Assembly (NCBI GenBank): GCA_033816765.1
Contig: CM066291.1
Location: 4,464,001 to 4,528,000 of the forward strand
DNA from: Nothopassalora personata
Lineage: Eukaryota > Ascomycota > Dothideomycetes > Mycosphaerellales > Mycosphaerellaceae
Direction: 5' to 3'
DNA length: 64,000 nucleotides
The position numbers and the translations under genes were made by a program. The notes below the pieces were generated by a model, which did not search any database, was not told the origin of the DNA, and was given only the letters and a program-made list of their open reading frames with translations. Below, piece by piece: positions 33,556 to 44,374 of the stretch (position 1 is the stretch's first letter; the number at the start of each line of letters is the position of its first letter).

Positions 33556-34545
33556 CTAGGCAGATTTCGAGAAGAAGTTCTCGCATTCCTGGTATGTATT
33601 CTCTTCGCGAATCATTGCGTTGAACTCGCGGCTAACCATGTTCTTTTTCTTGCAGTTCTTTGCAAAGTGGCCTTGCTCGCCACATACGTAGCAGGTGGAA
33701 CCTTTGCTCTTCAGCCCCCTTCCTGTCCTACGCTCCGTTACGTCCAATTCCATTGGGTCTCCGTAACTAGGGTCCTGACTTCTGGCCTTGAAGCCCCCTC
33801 TTCCGCCCGCGGCGGGTCTCTGGTATCCAGGCTGTACGAATCGGTCGTATCTCAAATCCTGGAGCCTTTCGTCGATTTCCTTTGCTACCTTAATCATCGC
33901 CCCTAGCGTAACGACGCTGGCGTTTCGGGATAGCTCAGCTTTGACATTGTCCTTTAGTCCGAGGTAGAATTGCGATCGCAGTGCTGCGTCGTTCCATTCC
34001 AGGTCGGCGGCATATCCTTGGAACTCTGAGGCGTATAGCGCTACAGAAGTGGTCTGTCGAAGTTGTCGGATATGTCGGTCGGCGTATACCTCCTCATTAG
34101 GTATCCCGTATAGATCATCGAGTTTCGTCTCAAACTCGTCGTAGTCGTGAAAAATTTTTCGAGTCTCCGTTTTCGGTGTTTCCCCCTCACCCTGGTTATG
34201 GAGCCAGTCCTTGAGGTATGGTCGGAATCCTCTAGCTGCTTTTCCACGTAGGAAGGATGCGGCGTACAAGACCTTGCTGGCCTCGCCTTGAAACTGGTGT
34301 GCGTTGAAGTGAAGGTACAACTGAACCTGCAGTTGAAAAGCCTCCAGTTTGTCCTTAGTCCCGTCGAACGTCTCCGGCGTGGACACCTTAGGTGCACGGT
34401 GGTGGTCCAATGGGTTCAGCATGCCCATAGGAGTGTTGTTGTTCTTGCTGCTTCCTGTAATCGACATTTCGCTCATTCGTTCCGTGATGCCAGTTGACTG
34501 TGGCTGTTGTCGTGACGGACTCCGGGTAGCGTCTCTCCCAGACAT
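33556..34545 (-). CDS. Gag of the tandem element, copy 2 (329 aa)
   Basis: Same 329-residue protein as the copy at 31393-32382, including the C-C-H-C zinc knuckle at residues 285-298. It follows the rightmost LTR, which on the minus strand is the 5' LTR of the array, so this copy is the first behind a promoter. Confidence 0.9.
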   Translation of the reverse strand: MSGRDATRSPSRQQPQSTGITERMSEMSITGSSKNNNTPMGMLNPLDHHRAPKVSTPETFDGTKDKLEAFQLQVQLYLHFNAHQFQGEASKVLYAASFLRGKAARGFRPYLKDWLHNQGEGETPKTETRKIFHDYDEFETKLDDLYGIPNEEVYADRHIRQLRQTTSVALYASEFQGYAADLEWNDAALRSQFYLGLKDNVKAELSRNASVVTLGAMIKVAKEIDERLQDLRYDRFVQPGYQRPAAGGRGGFKARSQDPSYGDPMELDVTERRTGRGLKSKGSTCYVCGEQGHFAKNCKKKNMVSREFNAMIREENTYQECENFFSKSA

Positions 34546-34584
34546 ATAATCGATAGCACTCCCCGCGGCTTTTGGTGCTCAAAG

Positions 34585-34941
34585 TGTTGCGGTTGGGCCT
34601 TGTCCCTCGTCACGTGGGTGGCCTAGGAAGTGTCGATCCTCGATATGTCTCTAAAGTAGTGTGAACGAGAGTTCACTACAAGGTTGCAACTTAACACAAG
34701 AGTGTTGATTTGAGTTGAGCACGAGGCTCCTATCTACTCGTAAAGAAGCGTCGTCTATATAGTGCCATGTCTTGGCGTAACTGATCAGACTGAGCAGACT
34801 GATCACTGAGCAGACTGATCACTGAGCAGATTGAGCGAACTGATCACTGAGCTGATCAGTCTGAGCGAAGTCGACCTGCTCAGTTTCGGTCCTTCCCGAA
34901 GAATGAGTGGCTGTGGGTTCTTCCTGAACCGAACCGTAACA
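34585..34941 (-). repeat. LTR 3 of the array (5' outermost)
   Basis: Ends next to the right target duplication TCCGG (34942-34946). Same GATCAG-rich U3 and TATA-like core as the other two copies. Confidence 0.95.
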
Positions 34942-35689
34942 TCCGGGCTCTAATTATGCGCTTAACAATTGCCCTAAGACTTGGGTGCAGCCGGATAGGG
35001 CGTGCCTACTATAGCCTATAAGGGACCGTGTTAATCTTCTAAGGTAGCATAACGTCGTGCCTAATTTGCCTTATGTAACTAAAATCCTAAGTAAGGACTA
35101 CCTCCCGGTTATAGAGCATCTTATCGAATAAGGCCCTTTCCATTAGCAATAGCTTAATACTAACCTTAATTAAGGTAAGTCGTTCTAGCGTAATCCGGCT
35201 ACCTCGCTTAATACTTAAGAATTTCTTAGTTAAGTACTTCCTATCGAACGGTCCTTATCCTTTAGGCATCTTAGATTCTAGGTATAGTGCCCTACGCTTC
35301 CATTCTATATCTCCCTTAACTCGTGATTCTAGGCGTTCGTGAATGCTCGCGTCTACTAGCTTCTTCTTGTCCGCCTTACGCTTATACATCGTAAAGACCT
35401 ACGGCATCCTAATATTAGCTATATGTTAGCCTACTTATTACTTTCGTGCCTAAGCATTCAATATAGATTGCCTTAGGATCTCGGAAGGCTAATCCCCTTA
35501 AACTGAATAAACGTTAGTAATAGAATCTCCCTTAAACGCGCCTATTCTAATTTCTGTAACTCGTTCCTTTACTCTAGCAGTCCTAAGCAATCCTAATAAG
35601 TGAGCTAAATAGTTACTAGGCGTTAGAGCCTTGCCGGGTCCCTATAGATGCGTCGTGTCGTAGTCGTATCCGTTTTCCTTAATATAGCT

Positions 35690-35715
35690 ATTTACCGGTC
35701 CCGGGACCGGTAAAT
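35690..35715. repeat. 26-bp palindrome between gag-protease and pol, copy E
   Basis: Same sequence and same place, relative to the reading frames, as 13329-13354 in copy 1. Confidence 0.95.
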
Positions 35716-38700
35716 CAAAGTCCGAGGTTTTTTCCGAGATAGTGCGAGAACCTCACTAATTTTGTTAAATCCGGCTTTAGCAAATCGGTAGGTTGAGCGC
35801 CGTAACTTAACCTACCCTTCTATTTCCCGATGCTTTTAACAGTTCTTAAAGGGTCTTGCACCTGTCCGAGCTAACTAGGGCAGTAAACATAACACTTTCA
35901 CCTTTACGGCTAGTAATAGTCCCCTCCCATAAACTATCATCGCAGTTACGGGCAGTGAGTCGCACCTTGCGGGCCTACGGACGTCCTAGGATTGTTAGTG
36001 AGTTTAGATCCAAGGAGATGAACATGTCTATTTAGTAGTGAACCCTAAATACCTAAACATCTAAATTGCCTATAACACCTTTAAACTAGGCCCGCCCTCT
36101 AGCACCTCGAAAGGTAAGCTAAGTACTCGACATTACCGGTAACCTAAATCTATAAGCGTTCCTCTAGCCGATAATATTTACCTCGGAACCCTCGTTAATT
36201 AGGCACCTAATCTAGTTCTTATTTATCCCGAACTCCGCTACTACCTAAGAACTAGGGACTATAGTAAAGTTGTTAAGGACACTAGAGAGCCCGATTTTCT
36301 TAACGTCCTTATAGAGCTTAGCAGTAGGGACCGCTCCTTTAGAGTAAAGCATAGTTAAATACACTCCGACATACTAGGCCTAACTATCTTCGCGGAAGAC
36401 CTCCTCCTTATACTTAGGTTTATCTTTACAGGTGACCACTTATCTAGTACGAACCTTAGGGTCCTTTCCTATAAGGCGTCGTACTATAGCGAGCTTCTCC
36501 TAAAGAGCGGGGGTGTTAGTAACGCGACCGAAGAGGGCAGCCTCGAACTAGCGACTATATCGAAACTAATCTTAGGCGTTTACATTAGGAAACGTTATCT
36601 AGAGAATCTAATTAATCTAGTAGATAATACCCTCTTCCTTTATAACCGGGCTATTACTAGCTAAACTATATTGTCGGACGTAGTTGTTAATCCTTATAGT
36701 CTTAGCATTCTACATACGCTTCCTTTATACGAAGGGGGCGTTTACGGGACTAATAGGCATATCCTTAGGCAGTCCTTTATTAGCATCGTTCCCTAATCTA
36801 TTCACTTAGGCATTATTTCCCCTTCCTAGGGTTACCCCGGATTTAGCTAATAATTGAGTTTCGCTTATTTAAGCACTAACTTTATTAATTATTTTAACCT
36901 CCTACTAGTTAATCTTAGCTTACTAGATCTCCTGTTCCAATTGTAGGCGAACTTTCTTAGTAGCCTTAGCTCGGGCTCGTAGATCCTAGGCTGTAAGGGG
37001 CGAGCCCTTGCATCTTGGCACGGGCTGAGCCCGTGCGGACCTGACTCCGTTTTCTTTGTTCCGGGCTTCGCTCGGTTTTCTCCTTCTTCTGTATCGAACT
37101 TATTGCATACCACACAGAACCTCAGTGTACACGTCGTTCACCCGTGACATAGGCTAAGGACCGGGTCCTCGGGTACGCATTCTTTAGAATGCCTACGGGT
37201 GCCTTCCCTTTCACTTTATTAGACTGCATAGGATAGGTAGATACCTCGTTAAGCTCGCCTAAGTCGACCGCCTACTCCACTTTACTTTCTCCGAATAAGA
37301 CCTAATATGTACTAGTAGCCTTCTCTATTTAGCTAGACCGTACGTCCTAAGGGCCGTACTCCATTAAATGCCTAAAGTTAGGAGGGGGCTTAGAATGATT
37401 AGGAGGCGTAACCTTTATTACCCTAGTGTAGTCCCTACCTATCTATTGCTTACGTAGTGTAGAAATCTTATACTAGTTGTTAAACTCGATCGGCCTATAA
37501 TGTTCTTCGAGTAGAGGGAGTATATAGAGCAGTTTCGGTTTACTATAGTCCCTCCGAAAGTTAAACTTAGTAGGACGCGGATCGCCTTCTTTCCCTAGAT
37601 ACTACTAGTTGTTCGGGGCGAGGTGTACGTAGCCCCGAGATATTAAGAACCTTATCGCCCTACAGTTACTATTCTAGTGCTTCAAACTGCTACAGTTGTA
37701 GTAACAACTATCTATCGCTTTAGACTGTTCGCGATTCTGCGATAGGGGACGCTACATTACGTAAACCTACAGTTTAGTATCTAGGTCGTGCCTCTCCGGT
37801 TACATAGAGCGTTAATTCTCGCTCGGGTAGAAGGCACCCGCGTCCGCGACGCGACCGCGCTAGTATATACGTATACTTATTTTAGCTACCTTCTAGATAA
37901 GGTTATTATTAACAACAGTCCTAGAAGTGGCCTTCTTAAGCGTGTTAATCTTAGGCTTAAGGCGCGGCATTTGCTTTACGACTAAGCGGTATAGCTAAGG
38001 TAAAGTAAGAGGGAAATCTATATGCATAGCTTTCTATCCCTCCTTACTATCTACGATACTAGTAGCTTCATCGAGGATCCTCTAAAAGTCCCTAAACTTC
38101 TTAGGTTACTTTAGGTGAAGCCCATAAGCCTTATAGACCGCTTTCGCGACCGCCTCTAGCAATCCCTAAAGGAGAAGGCGACTCCAGGAGCTGTTATCTA
38201 AATCCTTAGGCTCAATTAGGTTACTTAAGGATACAAATAGGCGGATGAATTCCTTTATATCTTGTTCTTTAGGCCTCTTGCCTTACTGCGCCCTAACAAT
38301 CTCCTTAAGATATTCCCGACTCCCTAACATCGAGTAGGCGTTAAACCTTAAGAACTCTAATAAGAACGCCCTCCTAAAACGTGCCTTATTAGTGAGCTAC
38401 CTAGGCAGCCTTATAACTACGCGCCGGATAGTAGTTTCGTAATTGCGCTTAAACCTACCCTAGAAATCATCCTTCTTAATGGATGCCCGAGGCGGATACT
38501 AGTCTATTAGGTCGCTAAACCGCTCCTAGAACTTAGTAGCATTAGTACTATTAAAGAACGGATTCTTAGCACCTCCTAGAGGTGGAAAGCGAGGGCTAGC
38601 GTTTTCTATTACTACTACTAATCGTCTAAAGAGAGCAGTTATAGCATCTATTCCAATTGTACTGTTCGTTCCTACACCTATACCTAATTTAGCGGCGCTA

Positions 38701-38798
38701 GTTCCGCTTCTCCCTTCCTTACTGGATTTAGGTGTTTTCCCTTCCTCCGATTCCTCTATCCCCTTATAAGGGATAGAATCCCTATAGACCCCTTCCAT
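35716..38798 (-). pseudogene. Family-2 gag-protease, copy E
   Basis: Minus-strand frame starting with a preserved ATG (38796-38798), a useful guide to the true start because copy 1 has ATA. The first 90 codons are open (K-G-I-E-E-S-E-E-G, then N-A-S-P-R-F-P-P, N-P-F-F-N-S) until a TAG in a Trp position (F-stop-E-R-F). The zinc knuckle region is near 37690 and the protease region near 36030-36250 (N-E-G-S-E-V-N, later L-G-R). It is interrupted by a solo LTR at 36992-37149. RIPed, but with more CA/TG than copy 1. Confidence 0.75.
36992..37149 (+). mobile_element. Solo LTR of the family-3 chromovirus, no RIP
   Basis: 158 bp from TGTAAGGGGCGAGCCC to CACCCGTGACA with perfect duplication TAGGC (36987-36991 and 37150-37154). 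The empty site is in copy 1 at 12051-12055. Its last 65 bases match, on the opposite strand, the LTR at 58332-58493 (CTTATT..., ACGTCGTTCACCCGT), with TG/CA here where that copy has TA. The first part folds into two perfect stems: AAGGG/CCCTT and GCACGGGCT/AGCCCGTGC. Confidence 0.88.
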
Positions 38799-38959
38799 TT
38801 TCGTAGGGTTTATAGGCTATTTGTAGCCTCTGCCTATGTCGGTAAAGGTACTAAGTTTTTCTAGTAATGCAGCCGTATCTATTGTTACGTAGTGCTTACT
38901 TTAGAATGTACTAATACTAGTTGTTGCTTAATAGGACCTTATGACCGTAATTGTTGCTA

Positions 38960-39187
38960 AATACCTTAGACCTTGAGTGTTTTCGACCTTAGTCGACCTT
39001 AACCGTGAACCTTAACCGTGAACCTTAACCTTGAACCTTAACCTTAAACCTTAACCTTGAACCTTAACCTTAAGTAATGACCTTAACCGTGAACCTTAGA
39101 CCTTAAACCGTGATTTTGACCTTACAAACTAGATATTAATACGCTACCGGGTGTACACTTAATACCCCCCCTCATTAACTACTAAAA
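38960..39187 (-). other. Leader of copy E with CCTTAACCTTGAA-type repeats
   Basis: Between gag and the 5' LTR. From about 38975 to 39115 there are roughly a dozen 6-12-bp units made of ACCTTAACC, GTGAACC and similar words. The array is clearer than in copy 1 (10137-10265). It is not a telomere repeat: the phase is irregular and it is internal to the element. Confidence 0.7.
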
Positions 39188-39579
39188 TAATGTCTACTAA
39201 CCACCCTATGTAGGCCTGTCTAAGTTGTAGTGGTGTGGAGCGGTGCTTATGTAAGTAGAGGTATTTACCGGTCCCGGGACCGTAAAATCAGGTCACGTGA
39301 CGAGTAGCGTAGTAGCCGGATAAAACAAGAGGATTGGCGGACCTAAACCCCTATACCCTCTACTCGAGAGGTATGAATTGAATTATTGCCTTAATGCTAC
39401 GCTTACAATGCTCAACTGCGTAGTATATATCTTAACAGCTATACTAGTCCCGCTAGCTCACCTAAATGTCTAATCAAACCTAAATGAAATAGGAGCAAGT
39501 TAGACCTAAGGAACCCTCCCTCTAAACCTAAGGTTAACATAACTAAACCTAAGGTTAACACAACTAATTAGTCGTTAAT
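39188..39579 (-). repeat. 5' LTR of family-2 copy E
   Basis: 392 bp, same length and same internal 20-bp duplication as the LTR at 15782-16173, followed by the target duplication ACTAG (39580-39584). Confidence 0.9.
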
Positions 39580-39584
39580 ACTAG

Positions 39585-40961
39585 GACGGGTGCTTCGCCG
39601 ATGTCTCTACGTAGGTTCGAAGTTATACTCCTTATAGGTTTTACGAAGGTAACTAGCGCGCTAGTAAGCTTCACTTATTGACCCCTTATGTTATTAGTAA
39701 GAAGTAGTACTCGGACCCCGTCTAGGTACATAAAAATAAATACCTCCTAGTTACGCGCAAAGCACTTAGTAACTAGATCGAGGCTAGAGTAACGAGGGCA
39801 CCTCCTAGCTCTAAGACGGTTACTAAGTTTCTATATAAGGATGTCTTCTATAGGCACGGCTACTATGCTAAAATTGTGCTTAAAAACGCTACGGTTTATA
39901 CGGCTAAGGTTAAGCGGTTACTCGTAGGACTTAGTATTCGAAGGATCCGAATATTACCGTACTATCCGTAATCTAATGCTCCGGTCGAAGTTAGATACCG
40001 TCCGATTCTTATAGCGTTAGTAAAGCTTATAAGGAACATATACCGCGGATAGGAGTAATAGGTACCCGCTATATTATAGGCTAATAGGACTACGACCTGT
40101 CGTACTACTAGAATGACGCTAGCTTAGGTCCTATATAGCTATCGCACGATTCTACCAATTGAGGTTAAGTACCCGACGTAGGCGAATTATTAATAGGGAT
40201 CGGTAAGGACGACTAAGGACCTACTTACTATACGTACGCGTTAACTCTAGGCTCGAGACCTTAGTTTAGAAGAGCTACATGCTCGAAGGAAGCGGCTAAG
40301 AGAACTTAGTAAGGACTACTTTAATTCTTACCGGAATGTTAACTTTATTAGTTTCTAGAAGGGCGACCTTATTATAAGGTTCGATAAGCTATATAAGGAC
40401 GACTTCTTACGTAAGATCGATTACCAATAGCAAGGTCTATATCGGGTGTCTAGTATCTCTAGGGAATTTAGTACCTATATTCTTAAGGAACTTAATAGCA
40501 CGCTACTAAAGGGTGTTTAGGCACGAGAAAACCTTAAGCTAATTCTAGAGCTTCGCCCGGATAACATAGGAGTACTAAGCTTAGATAATAGGATCGATCT
40601 CGTAATAGGGGAGGGAGAAGTCGCTAATAGCGTCGCTAATAGTAAAGATAGTAGTAATTCGAACGAGATCGAGCCTATCGCTAATAAAGAAGTGCTACCT
40701 ATAGGATTTAAAGAAAGGGGATCGGATCCTAAACCGGAATCTAAGAAGCTATAGGTTAGGCTTTATAACCTTTCTATAGCCGAAATTTCACAGTTTAGTA
40801 GGACCGAGGCTAAGTACTAATTAGTTAGTAATAGCGTACGGAGTTTACTTCCCTTAGGCATGTATTACGTATGCCCTTCAGTTTATTAAGCTAACTCGGT
40901 TATCTAGACTTCACTTTATAGGGTGTTCTTACCTTAGTTAGACCTTAGTTAGTAGAGTTAC
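39585..40961 (+). pseudogene. Integrase of family-2 copy 1 (continuation after copy E)
   Basis: Frame resumes with D-G-C-F-A-D-V and a Y-x2-Y pair near 39625 that was probably C-x2-C of the zinc motif. The catalytic core follows: L-S-N-W-I-E-A-R near 39760, R-H-G-Y near 39855, and P-Y-Y-P-Q-S-N near 39955, with V-E-V just after. Then comes R-T-T-T and V-L-Y-S-Y-R-T-I-L-P-I-E near 40120. Catalytic Asp/Glu are partly changed. After about 40560 the frame shifts and reads as a low-complexity tail (E-G-E-V-A-N-S) up to the palindrome. No chromodomain is seen. Confidence 0.8.
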
Positions 40962-40987
40962 ATTTACCGGTCCCGGGACCGGTAAAT
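40962..40987. repeat. 26-bp palindrome at the pol/third-ORF boundary, copy 1
   Basis: Exact copy of the palindrome at 13329, 27275 and 35690. Confidence 0.95.
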
Positions 40988-41289
40988 CGGATTACGTAAT
41001 AGTATAGCATGCCTCTACCGAATACTTACCTAGGTAGTTACTAGCACTAGGTTTCAGTTATATATAGGGTTATCGGACCTTTAGTATAACCTTAATAGTA
41101 CTACTCTTACTACTTATAAGACCGGTCTCGGTGCTACTACCTTATAACGGTTATAGGGACATACGCTAAGAGGCATACTTAAGCGTAGCTCTCTACCTAC
41201 TACTTCCTCTCTTTTTCTTTAAACACTAACACCCTATCTACACTAGCACATCCTTACCGATAACTAATACTATTACTAGAACTACTAAC

Positions 41290-44200
41290 ATATCTATCTA
41301 CTACTACTATACACATTAGACGGTTCTTTAGCCTCTCTCTTTACGACCTTAACCTTCTTTAAAGCCCCCTACCCCGACATTAAGCTTTTAAAGCTTACTA
41401 ATACTCTAGAGTAGTACTACGAGATAGCTAACTCTTACGATCTTACTACTAGCGAATCCTAGTTATTATAGCTTTAGCTAGTCCTTCGTTACGTCCGGCT
41501 AGTTCGAGTATAGCGCTTACTAGTACTATTACTAGGCTTACCCGCCTACCTTAGACCTTATTCGAGTCCCTTCGTCTACTGGACAACGTTAAGTATGTCC
41601 TTACTAACACGAACACGCCGAAGTTCGCCGCTAATGTTATATTCCGGGAGCTTAGTCCTTAGAAGCGGGTTAAAGTATTAAAGGACTTCTATAAGGGCTT
41701 CGAGAAGGTGTTCGAAGACTACTCCGTCTAGGTTAACCTATTTTTTGAGGAAGTTAAGAACGGTATAGGTAAGAGCTACTAGGATAAATTCCTTAGTAAT
41801 AAGAAGCTCGATGTCTTATTTCCTATCGTCGGTAAGATTCGTAAGACCGGTTTAGAGATTCGTAATCGTAAGAAGACTCTTCGAGCTACGCTTACCCGCT
41901 ACTAGCTATAGTAGATAGATAACAAGATTCTTAATTGACGCGTTATCTCCGAGCTTTATAGTACTAACAGCGGGCGCCGCTAGTTCACGGCCTTTATTAA
42001 TAAGTACCTAGACTATAGTAGGGCTATTAGTAGAATTTAGAGGGTATTAATTTAGCGTATAAGGATCGGCCGTAAGGGCATAGATCGTAAGTAAATTCTA
42101 GAGCCTAGTAATCTTACCCGGTACGATAGGGAGACTAAAGCACGTAGCATTAATCCGTAGTCGGCTAAGAGTAGGGAGATTATTAGAAGACACTACCTAG
42201 CCGTCTATAAGGATAGCCTTCTATACTTTATAGAAGGTACTATTACTAAGAAGTCCGTGTCCCTAGAGGATAGTATAGATTAACCTAGACTATCTAGCTA
42301 GTAATAGCCTTAACTACTACCGGGTAGTAAAGGTAAAGGACGCGTAAAGAGTACTACGCTAACTCTACTACTAGCCTCTACCTAGCCTACAGTCCTATCG
42401 AGAGGCGGTCGTAAGTCGAGTCGACTTAAGTAGCTCCGTATAGGCGAGAGTATAGGTGAGGGTACAACTGCGCCTACTCGATCCTCGCCTAACTAAACGC
42501 TAGACGGCGCACCTATACCTGAGGGCAGTCCGCTAGGTATGCCGGTTAGTACTCTACGATCCACTCCGGCCTTAACTAAGAATAGTAATCCGATACTTAC
42601 TATATTACCTTCGGCTATAATTAGGGATGTATTAGTCTTTAAGGATTAGATCCTATAAGAAGACGAGGCCCTCCGGATTAAGCGCGCTAACTGTACCTAT
42701 AATAAGCGGTACTATAGCGTTAAGTTTAGAAACTCGATTAACGTAGATAGTATTAACTAGCTACCTAAGCACCGGATAGCGGGCCTTAAGATGCTCGAAC
42801 ATACTGTCTCGTAGGTTCTTAAGAGGGATAGTAAGGTTAGCGCTATAATTTACGATTAGTATGTTCGAGATTTCTACTATAAGGCCCTCTACTTCGTTAC
42901 GAATCCCGGTATTACCGCTAATACCCTATGTAAGCGTACGCTTAAGGTCTAAGACTAGCTCTTTAAAGGTAAGAGTTTTTTAGCTATTAAGGTGAAAAAT
43001 GGGTCGTGGTTTCGCCCTAATAAGCGTAGTTAGAAGACTATTAACCCGCTTAGCTGCCTCCGCGTTCGAGGCAAAATCGGTACTACGAGTAGTATCGTTA
43101 CATATACTAACTATAACTAGATCCTCGACAAATTCGGCATTAATAAAGCTAACTAAGCCGATCTTAATAGCACCGGTACCTACATTAATAGCAACATGCT
43201 ATACTAGTATAATAACGCTAAACTAGCGCCGCGGGTTAAAACGGTTAGAGAAATAATAAGTCGAGAATTCGACGTATACCGATAGTACCTACGAGAATTG
43301 AATAAGATTAGTAACGGCGGCGTCTACTAGAACATATAGTATTCTCTAAGCTAATAGATTATGCGATAAGACCCCGGGCTATAGCTCTTATAAGTGGCGC
43401 TATACCCTTAATACTATACTCGGTTTATCTCCTTCCCTAGGCCTACGATTTTTAGCTTTCATAGGGCTTATTAGGGGGGTAACGGGAACACTATAGTATA
43501 GTATGCTAGGGTCGACTTAAACCTCGAAATTAAAAACTACTAGACTAGTAACCGGCTTAATATGCTATACTCTCTTAACTTAGAGGGCACTAGTAGGCCG
43601 GAGTTTTTACACGGTTTTTATAAGTAAGAGAATGCTATAGAGTTTATCTAGTAGTGCCGGAATAACGACTATATAGAAGACGGCCGATTTAAGCGTTTCT
43701 TCTTAGTTAGGGTTTAGAACTACCTAAGCAAAAATAGTATTAGCTAGTTTAGAGAGAATCTAAGCTCTAGGCAAATGCGGGTAACTACTATAGGCGTTCT
43801 AATAAGGTAGGCCGTACATAAGAAGACGCTACGTTAGATTAACCCTTACTTTATCGAGATCTACGACGATAACTATCTTAAACTCTAGCGAAGCTAGAGC
43901 ATGCACTAGGTAATAGACCTCTATCGTAACTTTAAGACGCCGAGTAAGAGCGCTGTAGGGTTTAAGTATCGACGCCTAGTACCTAGCTATCCTTTCCCTA
44001 CGGGCGTACACCTTAGTAGTATTAGCCCTCTATCCGATACCCTAGCGGGTTTAAAGTCTTAGAACGATAACAAAGTTATCCTTAATGCTAGAAGGTAGCT
44101 TAATGCTACGGTCCGCCTAGACTCGGAGCTCTTCTATAAGAAGATGTATAAGTAGCGCGTCCGAGCTATAAAATTAATAGATAAGTAGCTTAGCTTAGTT

Positions 44201-44374
44201 ACTACTTTCGAGTAGATGTACTTTATAAGCGAAGGGCGTAATAAGAGCTTCTTCCGTAACTACTATAGGAACTTTACTAGCTAGCTACTTAGGGACGCGT
44301 CTAATAAGACTAGTGTTAGCTACGACAACGAGTAGGTCTAGATAAAGGAGTTGTATAAGAATAAGTGGAACTAA
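41290..44374 (+). pseudogene. Third long sense ORF of family-2 gypsy (unrecognised protein)
   Basis: From about 41520 to the TAA at 44372-44374 one plus-strand frame (about 950 codons) reads as protein, broken by TAG/TAA at Gln/Trp positions and one TGA near 41937; 41290-41520 continues in another frame. Visible blocks: L-F-E-S-L-R-L; F-Y-K-G-F-E-K-V-F-E-D-Y; R-R-H-Y-L-A-V-Y; a Ser/Pro-rich hinge; L-K-M-L-E-H-T-V; R-D-F-Y-Y-K-A-L-Y-F; F-S-F-H-R-A-Y; E-F-L-H-G-F-Y; Y-P-F-P-T-G-V-H-L; L-R-D-A-S-N-K-T; ending E-W-V-W-I-K-E-L-Y. It is basic with alternating helical and aromatic parts. I see no signal peptide or clear membrane segment, so it does not look like an envelope protein. It follows pol in the same direction in copies 1 and E, separated by the palindrome. 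Function unknown. Confidence 0.7.

Larger units (their letters stand above)
30259..34941 (-). mobile_element. Three-LTR tandem array of a shortened gypsy-1 relative
   Basis: LTR-internal-LTR-internal-LTR with period 2163 bp: three 357-bp LTRs (30259, 32422, 34585) and two 1806-bp internal regions that appear identical. The whole array has one target duplication, TCCGG (30254-30258 and 34942-34946), so it began as one insertion and was duplicated by unequal LTR exchange. Each internal region encodes a complete Gag (minus) and a complete antisense ORF (plus) but no protease, RT or integrase: a non-autonomous element that would depend on a relative such as gypsy-1. No RIP signature. Confidence 0.95.
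29531..35689 (-). pseudogene. RT region of family-2 copy E (split by the tandem array)
   Basis: Two pieces, 29531-30258 and 34942-35689, reverse complement of copy 1 from about 13355 to 14815. They hold motif A (L-I-D-L-F) and motif B (T-T-L-P-x-G-A-T-N) of gypsy RT, and the F-L-D-N box near 29845. The array at 30259-34941 entered here with duplication TCCGG; the empty site in copy 1 is 14098-14102. The RNase H side was lost at 29531. Confidence 0.85.
15782..39579 (-). mobile_element. Family-2 gypsy, copy E (inserted in copy 1, itself invaded)
   Basis: Complete at both ends: LTRs 15782-16173 and 39188-39579, each 392 bp, with target duplication ACTAG at 15777-15781 and 39580-39584. Read on the minus strand: 5' LTR, leader, gag-protease (38798 to 35716), palindrome (35690), RT, integrase fragment, palindrome (27275), third ORF, 3' LTR. 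Four later insertions interrupt it: gypsy-1 (19261-26424), a copia fragment plus LTR that replaced part of RNase H/integrase (28163-29530), the tandem array (30259-34941) and a solo LTR (36992-37149). Its LTRs share a 20-bp internal duplication near their plus-strand right end that copies A and 1 lack. RIPed, somewhat less than copy 1. Confidence 0.9.

Noticed and set aside
36889..37113. 74-codon minus-strand frame.
   Set aside because: It lies across the solo LTR at 36992-37149 and its insertion border, so it is accidental.
38975..39115. CCTTAA-type repeats as an internal telomere tract.
   Set aside because: The units are irregular, do not match TTAGGG, and lie inside the leader of a family-2 element in both copies.
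42999..43226. 75-codon open frame (and its RIPed equivalents at 8421-8648 and 18590-18772).
   Set aside because: It is out of frame with the coherent third ORF that covers the same bases.
41290..44374. Third ORF as a Starship captain (DUF3435 tyrosine recombinase) or as env.
   Set aside because: No R-x-x-H...Y active-site pattern, no N-terminal position in a large cargo element, and no signal peptide or membrane segment; left as unknown.
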